From Chryseobacterium pennae (GTDB taxonomy: Bacteria > Bacteroidota > Bacteroidia > Flavobacteriales > Weeksellaceae), in assembly GCF_003385515.1 (NCBI RefSeq), contig NZ_QNVT01000028.1:29500-93499 (forward strand): a stretch of DNA of 64,000 nt. The letters are read 5' to 3'. The notes beneath the pieces are model-generated. The model worked only from the letters and a program-made list of their open reading frames with translations. It was not told the origin of the DNA and ran no database searches. Below, one piece after another: positions 25,542 through 34,425 of this stretch (the stretch's first letter is position 1; the number at the start of each line of letters is the position of its first letter). The translations under genes were made by a program, and so were the position numbers.

Positions 25542-26084
25542 TTAGCTGCCGATTTTTCTTTCCTTAGAAATCCAGCTCCTTGCAGCAGCCTGCCAGCTGT
25601 TCATTAATTTCCCGCCTCTTAATTTCCATCTCTTAGAATTATACAATGAATAAAATTGATGTGCCTGAGCAGAGGGCAAGTCACGTTCATTAAAATACAG
25701 TTCTACTTCATAAAATGTAGGCACAGAAAAGAGGCTTTCTTTTTGTGCTGATAATTTTTGCTCCCAGAATGTTTTGTTTATTAATGATTCAGGCTGATCA
25801 AAATCTACAATCTCAATTAAGCTTCCTTTATAAGGGTCGTAACTGGGGAAATACATAATAAATCCGGCCAAATGTAGCTCTTTAATGCACCTATGATAAG
25901 TTCCTAAAGACTTTATCTTACCTAGTCCCATTACCTCTGTACGGCAGATACGAAAAGGACTTTGGAACCTGTTCATGCTCCAACACTGGAAAAGTGCTAC
26001 ATAGAGACTGATATGGGAAGGATACAGCCGGCTGTCTTTAACCACATGGGCAAAAAAACTGATAATATCTTTAGTCTGATTCAT
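25542..26084 (-). CDS. Conserved element protein, possible DNA-binding factor
   Basis: I choose the ATG at 26084 (MNQTKDIISFFAHVVKDSRLYPSHISLYVALF), preceded by AGGAAAT; a longer frame to 26132 would overlap the upstream gene by 29 bases. The 180-residue product has helices in its first half (HISLYVALFQCWSMNRF, GKIKSLGTYHRCIKELHLAGFI) that resemble a winged-helix fold. The C-terminal end is basic (SKRWKLRGGKLMNSWQAAARSWI). Proteins like this sit between excisionase-like and DUF3853 genes on Bacteroidota elements. Function unknown. Confidence 0.68.
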   Translation of the reverse strand: MNQTKDIISFFAHVVKDSRLYPSHISLYVALFQCWSMNRFQSPFRICRTEVMGLGKIKSLGTYHRCIKELHLAGFIMYFPSYDPYKGSLIEIVDFDQPESLINKTFWEQKLSAQKESLFSVPTFYEVELYFNERDLPSAQAHQFYSLYNSKRWKLRGGKLMNSWQAAARSWISKERKIGS

Positions 26085-26103
26085 GATTTCCTGTTTTCTG
26101 TGG

Positions 26104-26364
26104 TTATTTAGAATCCGTAAGCAATTTCTCAATGTCCTTGTAATTATAATACAGGATCCCCCCTATCTTCGTGTAAGACAGGGTTCCGTTGATCCTAAGA
26201 TTCTGTAAGGTTCCTGAAGAAATATTCAGAAGTTTTTTGACCTCGGAGGTACGAAGCCATAATTTTTGTTCTGTCGTTCTTACCTGAAGCAGGTCTTTAA
26301 TATCTTCCAGTAATTCAGTCTTAAATTGCTGGAGATCTTCTTTGGTGATAATGGATATTGCCAT
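26104..26364 (-). CDS. Excisionase-like helix-turn-helix protein
   Basis: The 86-residue protein has an N-terminal helix (EDLQQFKTELLEDIKDLLQ) and a MerR/HTH_17-type domain (LWLRTSEVKKLLNISSGTLQNLRINGTLSYTKIGGILYYNYKDIEKLL, about residues 35-83). This is the usual form of Xis-type proteins of CTnDOT-related elements. It heads the minus-strand operon 26364-24548, located next to rteC, which in that family controls excision. Its upstream region carries a GGTA-containing hairpin. Confidence 0.82.
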   Translation of the reverse strand: MAISIITKEDLQQFKTELLEDIKDLLQVRTTEQKLWLRTSEVKKLLNISSGTLQNLRINGTLSYTKIGGILYYNYKDIEKLLTDSK

Positions 26365-26415
26365 GATTTCAAAAAATTTGTTTACTTGACAAATTTTGGG
26401 AATCAGGCGGGATTT

Positions 26416-26445
26416 CTTTCGGTAGGTCTTCGGTACTACCGAAAG
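26416..26445. promoter_or_regulatory. Inverted repeat between rteC-like and excisionase-like genes
   Basis: CTTTCGGTAG and CTACCGAAAG form a perfect 10-bp stem around a 10-base loop that itself contains another TTCGGTA. It lies about 50 nt upstream of the excisionase-like start and 85 nt beyond the RteC stop. It could be an operator for the excision genes or a terminator for rteC; the minus strand lacks a T-run, which favours an operator. Confidence 0.5.
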
Positions 26446-26530
26446 ATTTTTATATAACCCTTATCAATAAAAGAATTGTGGAAAAACTACTAATAATTTG
26501 ATTTGTAGTCTAGAAACAGGAAAAAAATGC

Positions 26531-27382
26531 CTATTGATCACTATCCTGGAAAGATTGATTTAAATTATCACTTAGGTGCTGAAGGAATTTAGTTGGGTTA
26601 ATTTTCCTGCTTTTTATCTCATGAAGTGTCTTATAAAAGTTTCCCAGGTTAATATTGAGTGACTTTTCAGTAAATTTAATAACCTCGCTAAATTCAATAT
26701 TACCCCCATTAAATGAGCGGGTATTGTGGAGCGCATATAAAAGTTCCACCAAGGCAGATTTTGAAGCCGACCATTGGAGCGGAGATTTATCAGTTATCTT
26801 TTCGTATACATACACGTTAATTTCAGCAATGGATTTCAAAAGATATTTTTCCAAGCGGTCATTGGCAATGATCTGTGAAATTAGGTGGTCATGTGAAGTA
26901 GCAAATTTTTCATCATAATCATAAAGACCGGATGCTATTTTGGTTTTCAGGTCAAATTGATTCCTGACAAAATATTTTTGGTCAAGATAGGTGGCTTTAC
27001 GCCTGTAATACTCGTAAAAGTCCATATGGTCTTCATAAAAATTTTTCAATACTTCCAATTCACATTCAAAATATTCTTTCAGGCTTAATTCCCCTGCATT
27101 GGGTTTGGCTGCTTCAACCGACAAAAGCTTTGAAAAATAAATAAACTGCGAAATAAAAGCCGGCTTGATTTCCTTGAAAAAACATACTTCGTCCGCAACA
27201 GTCGAAAACTCAAATGAACTTACCTCCTGTTTAATGATTCTTATAGCAGAATCTATTTCCATTAATGATCTCTCATATAAACTAATAGGATCATTTTTCT
27301 GTTCAAAGCCGATCTGTTCAAGCCTTTTCTCTAAAGTCAGTTGTAATCGCTGACACTTTTTAAAAAACAAGTTAGCATGCAT
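26531..27382 (-). CDS. RteC-domain protein
   Basis: This 283-residue, mostly helical protein has the RteC hallmarks: ELSLKEYFECELEVLKNFYEDHMDFYEYYRRKATYLDQKYFVR in the middle and ALVELLYALHNTRSFNGGNIEF at about residues 205-230. In CTnDOT-type elements RteC is a winged-helix activator that binds inverted repeats upstream of the excision operon. Here the excisionase-like gene follows at 26364 with an inverted repeat between them, the same arrangement. It is taken as the last element-type gene before the peptide modules. Confidence 0.85.
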   Translation of the reverse strand: MHANLFFKKCQRLQLTLEKRLEQIGFEQKNDPISLYERSLMEIDSAIRIIKQEVSSFEFSTVADEVCFFKEIKPAFISQFIYFSKLLSVEAAKPNAGELSLKEYFECELEVLKNFYEDHMDFYEYYRRKATYLDQKYFVRNQFDLKTKIASGLYDYDEKFATSHDHLISQIIANDRLEKYLLKSIAEINVYVYEKITDKSPLQWSASKSALVELLYALHNTRSFNGGNIEFSEVIKFTEKSLNINLGNFYKTLHEIKSRKINPTKFLQHLSDNLNQSFQDSDQ

Positions 27383-27449
27383 ATTTTAAATAAAAAGTAG
27401 AAATTTTTAATTATCAAAAATGATAAAGCTGTTAATAAATATAATAAAG

Positions 27450-29096
27450 CTAAGGTTCACCGCTCTCATCCTTAATCTTTTGAATAAACTCAGGGGGAGT
27501 GAAAGTAGTTAATTCAGTAAAGAGTTTGGAGAAATTGGACCTGTTGGAAAATCTACATTCATGAGCTATGATTTCAATGGAATACTTCCGCCATTGTGCA
27601 CTGGTTGTTATCATTTCCTTAGCATACTCGATCCGCAAGCGATTGAGGTATGTACTAAAGTTCGCACCTTTATATTCATTGATTACTTCCGATAAGTACG
27701 CGGTATTCGTTTTCAGCTTTTTGGCAAGCTGATTTTGGGTAATCCCTTTTTCTAAATAAAATCTGTTTTGCTCCATAATTTCGAGCTTATCCAATATTTC
27801 TTCTACCAGCTTTTCAGGCAGCTTAGATAATTTGGTTGGAACCGTATCTTTATTCTCCTCTTCTCCTAAAGTCTGATCAGCGGGAATCTGGTACTTTTTA
27901 ACACTTTTTCTTACCTTATAATACCTTACAGAAACCACGAGCAGAGCACCGAAAGAAATCCCGGCCACAATATATCCGTAAAAAGCAGAAGATTCTAACT
28001 CTTTTTTGGATATAAGCAGGTCATTGGTATCATATTCTTTAATGATCTTTCCTGAAAGGTATTTAAAATCATGATGCATCACCCGGTCAAATTGCAATAA
28101 TTGTTTGGTATAATACAGTTCTTTCTTATTATCATTTTTATCCTTGTAATGTGTGATAAGCAGCTCAAAAGCTTCTCTTACCGAAGGATGGGCAAAATTT
28201 CGCTCCAGGAAAATACTATCTACTTTTTCTAAATAATTAATACCCTCATTTTTTTTATGATTTCTTAAGAGAATTTTACCTTTTAAATAATAGATCAGCG
28301 ATGTATTGGTAAAATCACTTTTCTTTTCAATCCCTGCCAAAGCGATATTAAAGTCATATAAGGCTTCTTTGTCTTTCTCCTTTAGATAGGTTAAAATCCC
28401 GCTGAGCTTATAAAAATAGCTTCTCTCTATATAAAAATTTTTATCATCAGCTGATGCCTGCAATCCTTCATCAATGAGTGGGGAAACTTCTTTTGTTTTT
28501 TTCAGATAAAATAGGCAGATACCCATCTGATGAAGGCTGTTCAGATAACCTTTCTTCATATTATACCGAAGGTTTGGAAAATTTGAGGGCACAAAGGTGT
28601 CTCTATAATAGGAACGGCATTTTGAAAAAAGTGTAAACGCTTCATCATAATATCCAAGATAACTTTTGACCACTCCTATATGGTACATATTCTTATGACG
28701 TAGATAGGGATCTTTACTTTCATTAAGGTATTTCCAAGCCCTCAGATACTCATCAAGGGCCTTCTGGTATTTTCTGTAAGTAAAATAGTAAACACTTCCT
28801 TTGGTAAGATAGGAATTACCAATAAGATCGGGGTCACATGCCTGGTTAGCAGCCCATACAGCACTATCTGCATATTCTATTTTTTTATTTCTCGAAAAGC
28901 TGACAGCGTCCCGATACGCCTGGGTCAGCTCCTTATAATTTTTAAATGTTTTCGCTTCTTTGATATATGCATTGACAAACTCAAGGGCACGTTCATCGTT
29001 TTCTTCAAAATTATCATAGCGTACTCTGTAATCAGAATATTTCTGACCATTGACCAAAAAGCAAAAGAAAACACAAAAACAAAATATATTATTCAA
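27450..29096 (-). CDS. Membrane-anchored TPR regulator with AraC-type helix-turn-helix (regulator 1)
   Basis: The 548-residue protein starts with a signal-like hydrophobic stretch. It continues with about 330 residues of TPR-like helical pairs (ALDEYLRAWKYLNES, YYDEAFTLFSKC), one transmembrane helix near residues 372-392, and a C-terminal AraC-type DNA-binding domain (LAKKLKTNTAYLSEVINEYKGANFSTYLNRLRIEYAKEMI, then IAHECRFSNRSNFSKLFTELT). The TPR part should face the periplasm and the HTH the cytoplasm. It is divergent from the operon at 29401, with paired 22-bp palindromes in the 300-bp gap. It is a paralogue of the regulator at 46642-48369. Control of the 29401 operon is inferred. Confidence 0.85.
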   Translation of the reverse strand: MNNIFCFCVFFCFLVNGQKYSDYRVRYDNFEENDERALEFVNAYIKEAKTFKNYKELTQAYRDAVSFSRNKKIEYADSAVWAANQACDPDLIGNSYLTKGSVYYFTYRKYQKALDEYLRAWKYLNESKDPYLRHKNMYHIGVVKSYLGYYDEAFTLFSKCRSYYRDTFVPSNFPNLRYNMKKGYLNSLHQMGICLFYLKKTKEVSPLIDEGLQASADDKNFYIERSYFYKLSGILTYLKEKDKEALYDFNIALAGIEKKSDFTNTSLIYYLKGKILLRNHKKNEGINYLEKVDSIFLERNFAHPSVREAFELLITHYKDKNDNKKELYYTKQLLQFDRVMHHDFKYLSGKIIKEYDTNDLLISKKELESSAFYGYIVAGISFGALLVVSVRYYKVRKSVKKYQIPADQTLGEEENKDTVPTKLSKLPEKLVEEILDKLEIMEQNRFYLEKGITQNQLAKKLKTNTAYLSEVINEYKGANFSTYLNRLRIEYAKEMITTSAQWRKYSIEIIAHECRFSNRSNFSKLFTELTTFTPPEFIQKIKDESGEP

Positions 29097-29258
29097 TATA
29101 AAAATAATTTAACAAAATAATGTTAATGATATTATAAATATGATTCAAAATTAAGCAAAATAGACAAAGCAAAAAATTATTTCAGCACTTTAGGAATTAC
29201 ACCTAATAAATCCGCTAAAACAAACTGATTTACAATTAATTACACAAAAGAATTCATT

Positions 29259-29302
29259 GGTACGATTTATAAATCGTACCCTGAAAATTTATAAATCGTA
29301 CC
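29259..29302. promoter_or_regulatory. Tandem 22-bp palindromic operators, half-site GGTACGATTTA
   Basis: 29259-29280 is a perfect 22-bp palindrome (GGTACGATTTA joined to its complement). The directly adjacent 29281-29302 repeats the centre and right half (ATTTATAAATCGTACC) with a degenerate left edge. The pair ends 32 nt before the -7 box TAAATTCG. The layout equals that of the operators at 48485-48528 and 55963-56006 although the sequence differs. The likely ligand is the regulator encoded at 27450-29096. Confidence 0.82.
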
Positions 29303-29334
29303 AACCAACCTTTTTTTTCGAAAAATTCATGCTC

Positions 29335-29342
29335 TAAATTCG
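29335..29342 (+). promoter_or_regulatory. Candidate -7 box of the 29401 operon
   Basis: TAAATTCG differs from TAnnTTTG at one position and lies 58 nt upstream of the ATG at 29401. The -33 position, 9 nt beyond the operator pair, is a weak T-run (29311-29318), as expected for an activator-dependent promoter. Confidence 0.55.
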
Positions 29343-29400
29343 CTTTCAGAATTCTAAAAAACTACCGGCCGGGGATTGTTAATTTTTTAATCCCTAAATC

Positions 29401-29628
29401 ATGAAAACCAAAATATTGACACTGCATATTGTTGCGGGAATTTTACTTTCAATTGTTATTTTATCCTGTCGCGAAGAAAACCTTCCGCATATTCCATATC
29501 CGGATGTGCCTATTATTACGACAGAAAGAATTGTCTCAAAAGCAGACAGTACTAAACTTGAAAAAGAACCGGAAATCGGTCAAACCGATCCTCCAAAAGA
29601 TCGGGACAACTGGAAAGCCAGTAAGTAA
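29401..29628 (+). CDS. Small lipoprotein, 75 residues
   Basis: The leader MKTKILTLHIVAGILLSIVILSC ends in a lipobox-like ILSC, with the Cys near residue 23. The mature part is Pro-, Lys- and Glu-rich (LPHIPYPDVPIITTERI, then EKEPEIGQTDPPKDRDNW) and looks extended rather than folded. It is the first gene of a plus-strand operon controlled from the paired palindromes. It is probably anchored in the envelope; function unknown. Confidence 0.7.
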   Translation: MKTKILTLHIVAGILLSIVILSCREENLPHIPYPDVPIITTERIVSKADSTKLEKEPEIGQTDPPKDRDNWKASK

Positions 29629-29645
29629 CCAAATTTTAAATTAGC

Positions 29646-29813
29646 ATGGAAACTCAGCCGCCACTCATCATTGAATCGGGAAAGAACTGTCCCGTTAGTG
29701 GAATATGGAAAACCATAGGACCTCTCACTACTACCATTACGGTAAATGAAAAATCACCTATGCCTAATTATTGTGGCGTAAAAGTACTCTGGACATTATT
29801 ATACCATTGTTAA
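29646..29813 (+). CDS. Cysteine-containing 55-residue peptide
   Basis: The ATG at 29646 opens a frame that ends 10 nt before the MauE-like gene. The peptide begins METQPPLIIESGKNCPVSGI and ends NYCGVKVLWTLLYHC, with three Cys residues and no leader. The SGKNCPVSGIWK...TITVNEKSPMP pattern faintly recalls small YjzC-like zinc-ribbon proteins, but this is only a resemblance. It lies between a lipoprotein and a MauE/DoxX protein, so a redox-related or cargo role is possible. Codon use and tight spacing support a real gene. Confidence 0.6.
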   Translation: METQPPLIIESGKNCPVSGIWKTIGPLTTTITVNEKSPMPNYCGVKVLWTLLYHC

Positions 29814-29823
29814 AAATCTTATT

Positions 29824-31341
29824 ATGAAAAAGAAACTAACACAGCTTCCAATATGGATTGCTTACTTTTTTATCCTCCTGTTTTGCTATGCAGCAATCAG
29901 TAAAATATTTGATTTTGAAAATTTTCAGGTGCAGATTGCGCAATCTCCTCTGTTAAGTGCTTATGCGGGATTTGTTTCTTATGCTGTGATTATTATAGAA
30001 CTGTTGATTGTGCTTGCACTCATTTTCACAAGCACAAAACGATTAGGACTCTACGCCTCTTTGGGAATCATGGTTGCATTTACTGTGTATATTTTTCTCA
30101 TCCTTAATTACAGTGAATTTATACCCTGTTCCTGCGGAGGCATTTTAGAAAAATTAGGATGGACAGAACACCTGATATTCAATATCGCATGTGTTTTCCT
30201 AGCAATAACAGCTATTATTATCATTGAGGAAAAGAGCAGTAAAAGATTTTCAACGTATTGTATCCGCATGATATCAGTGGTTGCTCTCAATACTTCTGTG
30301 GTCGTCTATTTGTTTTTTTCGTCAGAGCAGATCATAAAAAAGGAAAATAATTTTACCCGCAGGTTTATGATGCATCCCACACTGGAGGAGAAAAGCTTAC
30401 AGCTGAGTGATTCCCACTATTATTTTGCTGGGTATGATAACGAAAACATCTACCTCGGAAACAGAAAATTTCCTCAAACTCTTTTAACGGTCAATACGGC
30501 TTTATCAAATCAAACGTCCATAAGGATCAATTTGGATAACATGAAGCATCCTTTCCGGAATCTTAAATTAGCGGTTAAAGCGCCTTACTACTATATTCAT
30601 GATGGAACCGTACCCGTTATATTCAGAGGAAAGATAGGAGATTCTAAGGCACGAACCATCAGCCTGCAGGATGCTTATTTCAACCAGCTGATCGTTTTAG
30701 ATTCTCTTCACTTTGCCTTAAGAACACAAAGCAGTGAAACCCAGCAATTCGTATTAGCTGATTTCAATTTAAATGCAGGTAATAAAAAGCTTCAGTTACG
30801 TCCTGATATACTTCAAAAACAAATTGACGGTGTTTTTGATATTGATGGAAGTTTTATTGCAGACAACTTCCGGTCACAGCTTATTTATACCTATACCTAC
30901 AGAAACCAGTTTATTGTTATGGATGCAGACCTGAATGTTCAAAAGAAAATGAATACCATAGATACGGTGCGGCTTGCTAAAATAGAGTCAAAACGCCTTG
31001 CTGACGGAATTCATAAGATGAGTGCTCCACCATTAAAAGTGAATCTTCGTTCGGCTGTTCATAAAAATCTTTTATTTAACCAGTCTGATCTTATGGGAAA
31101 GCATGAATCTAAAAAAGCATGGAAGGAAGCCAGTATAGTTGATGTTTACAGAACGGATAAGCCTGAATATGTAGGAAGCTTTTACCTCTTTAAAAAAGAT
31201 AAACACAGTATTTCTGATTTTATGGTTACGGATAAATATCTGTATGTCATTATCAATGATAAAATTATCCAATACCAGTTTACAAAACCCATAACCAAAT
31301 ATTTTACATCCGGGGAAGCCGAAAACCGGTCCAAAGAGTAG
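29824..31341 (+). CDS. MauE/DoxX-like membrane protein with large C-terminal domain
   Basis: The 505-residue protein has four N-terminal transmembrane helices (about residues 10-150) of the MauE/DoxX type, including the CSCGG cysteine motif near residue 98 (FIPCSCGGILEKLGW). A further hydrophobic segment near residues 150-168 and a periplasmic C-terminal domain of about 330 residues with beta-propeller-like repeats follow. MauE-type proteins take part in disulfide handling of periplasmic proteins. The neighbours are small Cys-containing secreted peptides (29646, 31364), which fits a role in their oxidation; this is inferred. Confidence 0.78.
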   Translation: MKKKLTQLPIWIAYFFILLFCYAAISKIFDFENFQVQIAQSPLLSAYAGFVSYAVIIIELLIVLALIFTSTKRLGLYASLGIMVAFTVYIFLILNYSEFIPCSCGGILEKLGWTEHLIFNIACVFLAITAIIIIEEKSSKRFSTYCIRMISVVALNTSVVVYLFFSSEQIIKKENNFTRRFMMHPTLEEKSLQLSDSHYYFAGYDNENIYLGNRKFPQTLLTVNTALSNQTSIRINLDNMKHPFRNLKLAVKAPYYYIHDGTVPVIFRGKIGDSKARTISLQDAYFNQLIVLDSLHFALRTQSSETQQFVLADFNLNAGNKKLQLRPDILQKQIDGVFDIDGSFIADNFRSQLIYTYTYRNQFIVMDADLNVQKKMNTIDTVRLAKIESKRLADGIHKMSAPPLKVNLRSAVHKNLLFNQSDLMGKHESKKAWKEASIVDVYRTDKPEYVGSFYLFKKDKHSISDFMVTDKYLYVIINDKIIQYQFTKPITKYFTSGEAENRSKE

Positions 31342-31363
31342 GCAACAAATAACATTTTATTTT

Positions 31364-31639
31364 ATGCGAAAATTCATTTTTCCAGTAGCCCTAGTACTAT
31401 TAGGAACAGGCTCAGCGTTTGCTACCAAAGTAGCAAAAGAAAACAAAAAAGCAATTGTACAGGGTTACAGAGTAGTAAACCTTGGAGGTGGACAGTTCAG
31501 CTGCGTAAATGCAGAGAAAGACTGTAGTGACGTTAATCAAGGACCAGTTTGTACTTGGTCAGTGGATGGAAGTACGCCACTTCAAAGCTTAGTGTCACCA
31601 ACGATGTGCGGAATCACATTACATGAGATTCAGCCGTAA
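31364..31639 (+). CDS. DUF6520-like secreted cysteine peptide
   Basis: The 91-residue peptide has a signal sequence (MRKFIFPVALVLLGTGSAFA) and a mature part with four Cys residues (FSCVNAEKDC, GPVCTW, PTMCG). The pattern fits the DUF6520 family, which in Flavobacteriia is often found beside MauE-like proteins. It is the last gene of the operon and is followed 8 nt later by a strong terminator. Two disulfides are likely in the periplasm. The function of the family is unknown. Confidence 0.78.
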   Translation: MRKFIFPVALVLLGTGSAFATKVAKENKKAIVQGYRVVNLGGGQFSCVNAEKDCSDVNQGPVCTWSVDGSTPLQSLVSPTMCGITLHEIQP

Positions 31640-31647
31640 TTAAATGA

Positions 31648-31673
31648 GCCGCCTCCGGTGAGGCGGCTTTTTT
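31648..31673 (+). terminator. Strong intrinsic terminator after the DUF6520-like gene
   Basis: GCCGCCTC and GAGGCGGC pair perfectly around the loop CGGT and are followed by six T residues. It ends the 29401-31639 operon and separates it from the convergent S9 peptidase gene. Confidence 0.92.
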
Positions 31674-31683
31674 ATATTAATTT

Positions 31684-34359
31684 TCAGTATTTTCTCATCT
31701 CTTTATTTATCCACGAAACATTTTTCTCATCCTTCAGGAAATATCCCCACCATTCCAAGGTCTTTAGATTTAGATCTTCACTCTCTTTACTACCTCTACC
31801 CAAATCATGCTCCTTGTCAGGATATAACAAAGCAATAACGGGTTTTCGGTTTCGTAAAAGTCCTGTGTAAAATGCCATCGTCTGATCGGGAGTGACATTT
31901 TCATCTTTTAAACCTGCCCATAAAAGCATCGGAGCACTTACTTTTTCTACATCATCAATCGGATTATTCTTAAAATACTTTTCTTTATTCTCTGAAAAAG
32001 GAACACTCATTTCAAATTGTCCGTTTTCGAATCTTGCATAATTAGCTATGTTAAAATGGGTACTATAAGAAAAATAAAATCTTACAATATTATTTACCGA
32101 AGCTCCGGAAATATAGGCTGCAAAACGGTTTGATCTCGTTGCAGTAAAATTCGTTTCATAGCCTCCCATGGAATGCCCCGTGAGTCCTATTCTCTTTTGG
32201 TCAATATTGGGATGTGATTGCAATTGATCCAGTCCACTGTTTACACAATCCAATGCTGAGATTCCTGTTCCTCTTGCATCATAAATAATGTCCGGAAGAA
32301 ATACAAAATATCCATGTTCCAACAGTAATCTCACATTAAAGCCATCCTCATCATAATCAGGAATAGGATAAATACCACAGGATTCAGCCTGTTGCTGATA
32401 AATCCTTACCACCATCGGGTATTTTTGATTGGGATTAAAACCTATGGGATAATACAATGTTCCTTTTAAAGGTGTTCCTGCTGTATTGGTATATGATAAA
32501 ATTTCCTGTTTTTGATTTTTAATGATTTTGTCTTCTTTTCCCGATCTGAATATTTGTGTTTTTCTATTTTCTTTGTTTTTGAATTGAGTTTCATACCGAT
32601 ATAGTACAGGTGGGGTGTTATAGTTTTCTTCAATACTGAAAATACTGCCCGTGTCCTGATTATATTGGATGTCTTTAATTCTGTTCTGAGTCGGTGGGAT
32701 GAGTGTTTCTGTTTTCCCTCTTCTCCAATTGATATAAGAGGTCAGGTTATTCTTTTTATCACGTACTTTTAACAGCATTGGTTTTTGAAGGTTTATAGCG
32801 CTTACTTCAAACCTTGCATTATATTGTGCATAAGCGGGCCAGGTTTTCTTATCCATTATTTTGACTTCTTTTCCTTTAGCAATTCCTGCCGGGCTCATCT
32901 TTTTAGCCTTTATATCAAATTGCCAAAGACCATTATCACTTTCAAAGAATAAAAACCGGTTATCACTGCTGAATACAGGATTTTTAAGCCCTTTTTCAGT
33001 GATAAAAGACGGACTGGGCAGCTTGTTTTTCGTAAACGATGTAAGATCATACAAAACCCAGTTTCCTTGATTTTCCCCAAATCCTACAATATACGTCCCA
33101 TCTTTTGTTCCTGTAATTTTAGAGGAAGCGGTAAAAAGGGAATGGTAAGATTTATCGGTTATATCATAAAGATATATTGAAAATACAAGAGATGTATTGA
33201 CATAATTAAATTCCTCTTCGGTATTAAAAGCTAAAAAATAATGGCTGCTCCCCATGGCTGCAAATGTTGAAAAACGATCTGTTCTAAGCTTTTCTGAATG
33301 ATTTGTAGCAGTGTTCCAAATTTGGTATTCATGCTCCTGTGTCCCGTATTTCTTTTTCCTCAAATTTTTATCAGACCCGTACCATACCTCCACCATTTCC
33401 TCTTTTATAGAGGGAATCCTTTTGTCAAAATCAATGAAATAGGATTTCCCGTACCCGATTTCAGTAATGGTAACAAAATCCGCTTTTCCCGAAAAGCTTT
33501 TGAAACCTCTTTTCGTATCAGCGTTTCTCTGATTTGTAGACATGCTTTGGCTTGTAGGTAGAAAAGTAACCTGCAAATGATCCGAATTCTGAGCTTTTTC
33601 CGTAACAATCAAATATTTTCCTGAAGGGGCTAATTCCAGTTTCGTGATTTCATTTTCTGTGGAATACAAAGTTTCTTTGTTTGAATTATTTTCTTTGCTG
33701 CTTTTGTTGTCACTGAGTATAACTGATACAATACTTGTATTTTCTTTCGTTTGTTTATTTTCTTCTTTTTCAGCAATAAAAATTTTTGATTTTTTATCGC
33801 TGGTATATTGTGAAACACCCGAAACAGAATTGATAAGCTTACCATTTTTATCGTACAGATTCAGGCTTTTATCTTTGTCCAAAATAAAATAGTGTCCGCC
33901 TTTATCTAAAGTTTCAGCTCTCTGCACATTTTCATAAACCTTCTTTTGACCGGTTTTTAAATGTAACAATTCTGCTTTTCCATCTCCTAAAGCGAGTAAC
34001 TTATCATTGTCCAGAAAAATAGTGTTATTTCTTTTAACCAATTTGTGAATAAGCTGGTCAGGATTTTGTGAATTAAAAACCAATATCGTATCGTTATTCT
34101 TTTTATAGGTTTTAGTAACCAGTACATAACGGTCATTGGGAAATGCTTTGAGATTAGTAATAGTATAAAACTTTGACATCCAAACCTCTAAGGTGTCTTT
34201 ATCTTTTTTAAGATTATTATTAGTCTCGGTTTTTTGCCCAAAAAGCAGTTGCGTTGCCGTTAAACCCATCAAAAATATGAACACCAACAATTTTTGCATT
34301 CTATTAAACATGCTGCTCCTCAGTTTTGTTTGTCTATATTTTTTTGCTTTCATTTTCAT
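31684..34359 (-). CDS. S9-family prolyl oligopeptidase-like peptidase, secreted
   Basis: The 891-residue protein has a long basic start followed by a hydrophobic leader (LLVFIFLMGLTATQLLFGQ); an alternative start at 34311 gives a shorter leader. A beta-propeller-like N-terminal region of about 600 residues precedes an alpha/beta hydrolase domain. The catalytic Ser lies in GHSMGGYE (about residue 725), the Asp in GLKDENVTPDQ and the His in DKEHDLG. It is the third gene of the SusC-SusD-peptidase operon, so it probably degrades peptides taken up through the SusCD pair. The exact substrate is unknown. Confidence 0.87.
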   Translation of the reverse strand: MKMKAKKYRQTKLRSSMFNRMQKLLVFIFLMGLTATQLLFGQKTETNNNLKKDKDTLEVWMSKFYTITNLKAFPNDRYVLVTKTYKKNNDTILVFNSQNPDQLIHKLVKRNNTIFLDNDKLLALGDGKAELLHLKTGQKKVYENVQRAETLDKGGHYFILDKDKSLNLYDKNGKLINSVSGVSQYTSDKKSKIFIAEKEENKQTKENTSIVSVILSDNKSSKENNSNKETLYSTENEITKLELAPSGKYLIVTEKAQNSDHLQVTFLPTSQSMSTNQRNADTKRGFKSFSGKADFVTITEIGYGKSYFIDFDKRIPSIKEEMVEVWYGSDKNLRKKKYGTQEHEYQIWNTATNHSEKLRTDRFSTFAAMGSSHYFLAFNTEEEFNYVNTSLVFSIYLYDITDKSYHSLFTASSKITGTKDGTYIVGFGENQGNWVLYDLTSFTKNKLPSPSFITEKGLKNPVFSSDNRFLFFESDNGLWQFDIKAKKMSPAGIAKGKEVKIMDKKTWPAYAQYNARFEVSAINLQKPMLLKVRDKKNNLTSYINWRRGKTETLIPPTQNRIKDIQYNQDTGSIFSIEENYNTPPVLYRYETQFKNKENRKTQIFRSGKEDKIIKNQKQEILSYTNTAGTPLKGTLYYPIGFNPNQKYPMVVRIYQQQAESCGIYPIPDYDEDGFNVRLLLEHGYFVFLPDIIYDARGTGISALDCVNSGLDQLQSHPNIDQKRIGLTGHSMGGYETNFTATRSNRFAAYISGASVNNIVRFYFSYSTHFNIANYARFENGQFEMSVPFSENKEKYFKNNPIDDVEKVSAPMLLWAGLKDENVTPDQTMAFYTGLLRNRKPVIALLYPDKEHDLGRGSKESEDLNLKTLEWWGYFLKDEKNVSWINKEMRKY

Positions 34360-34425
34360 TTCAGCGCTTTCATTTTTACTTGATTCATTTTCTTCTTACC
34401 TCTTGTTTATCATTACTACTTACAT

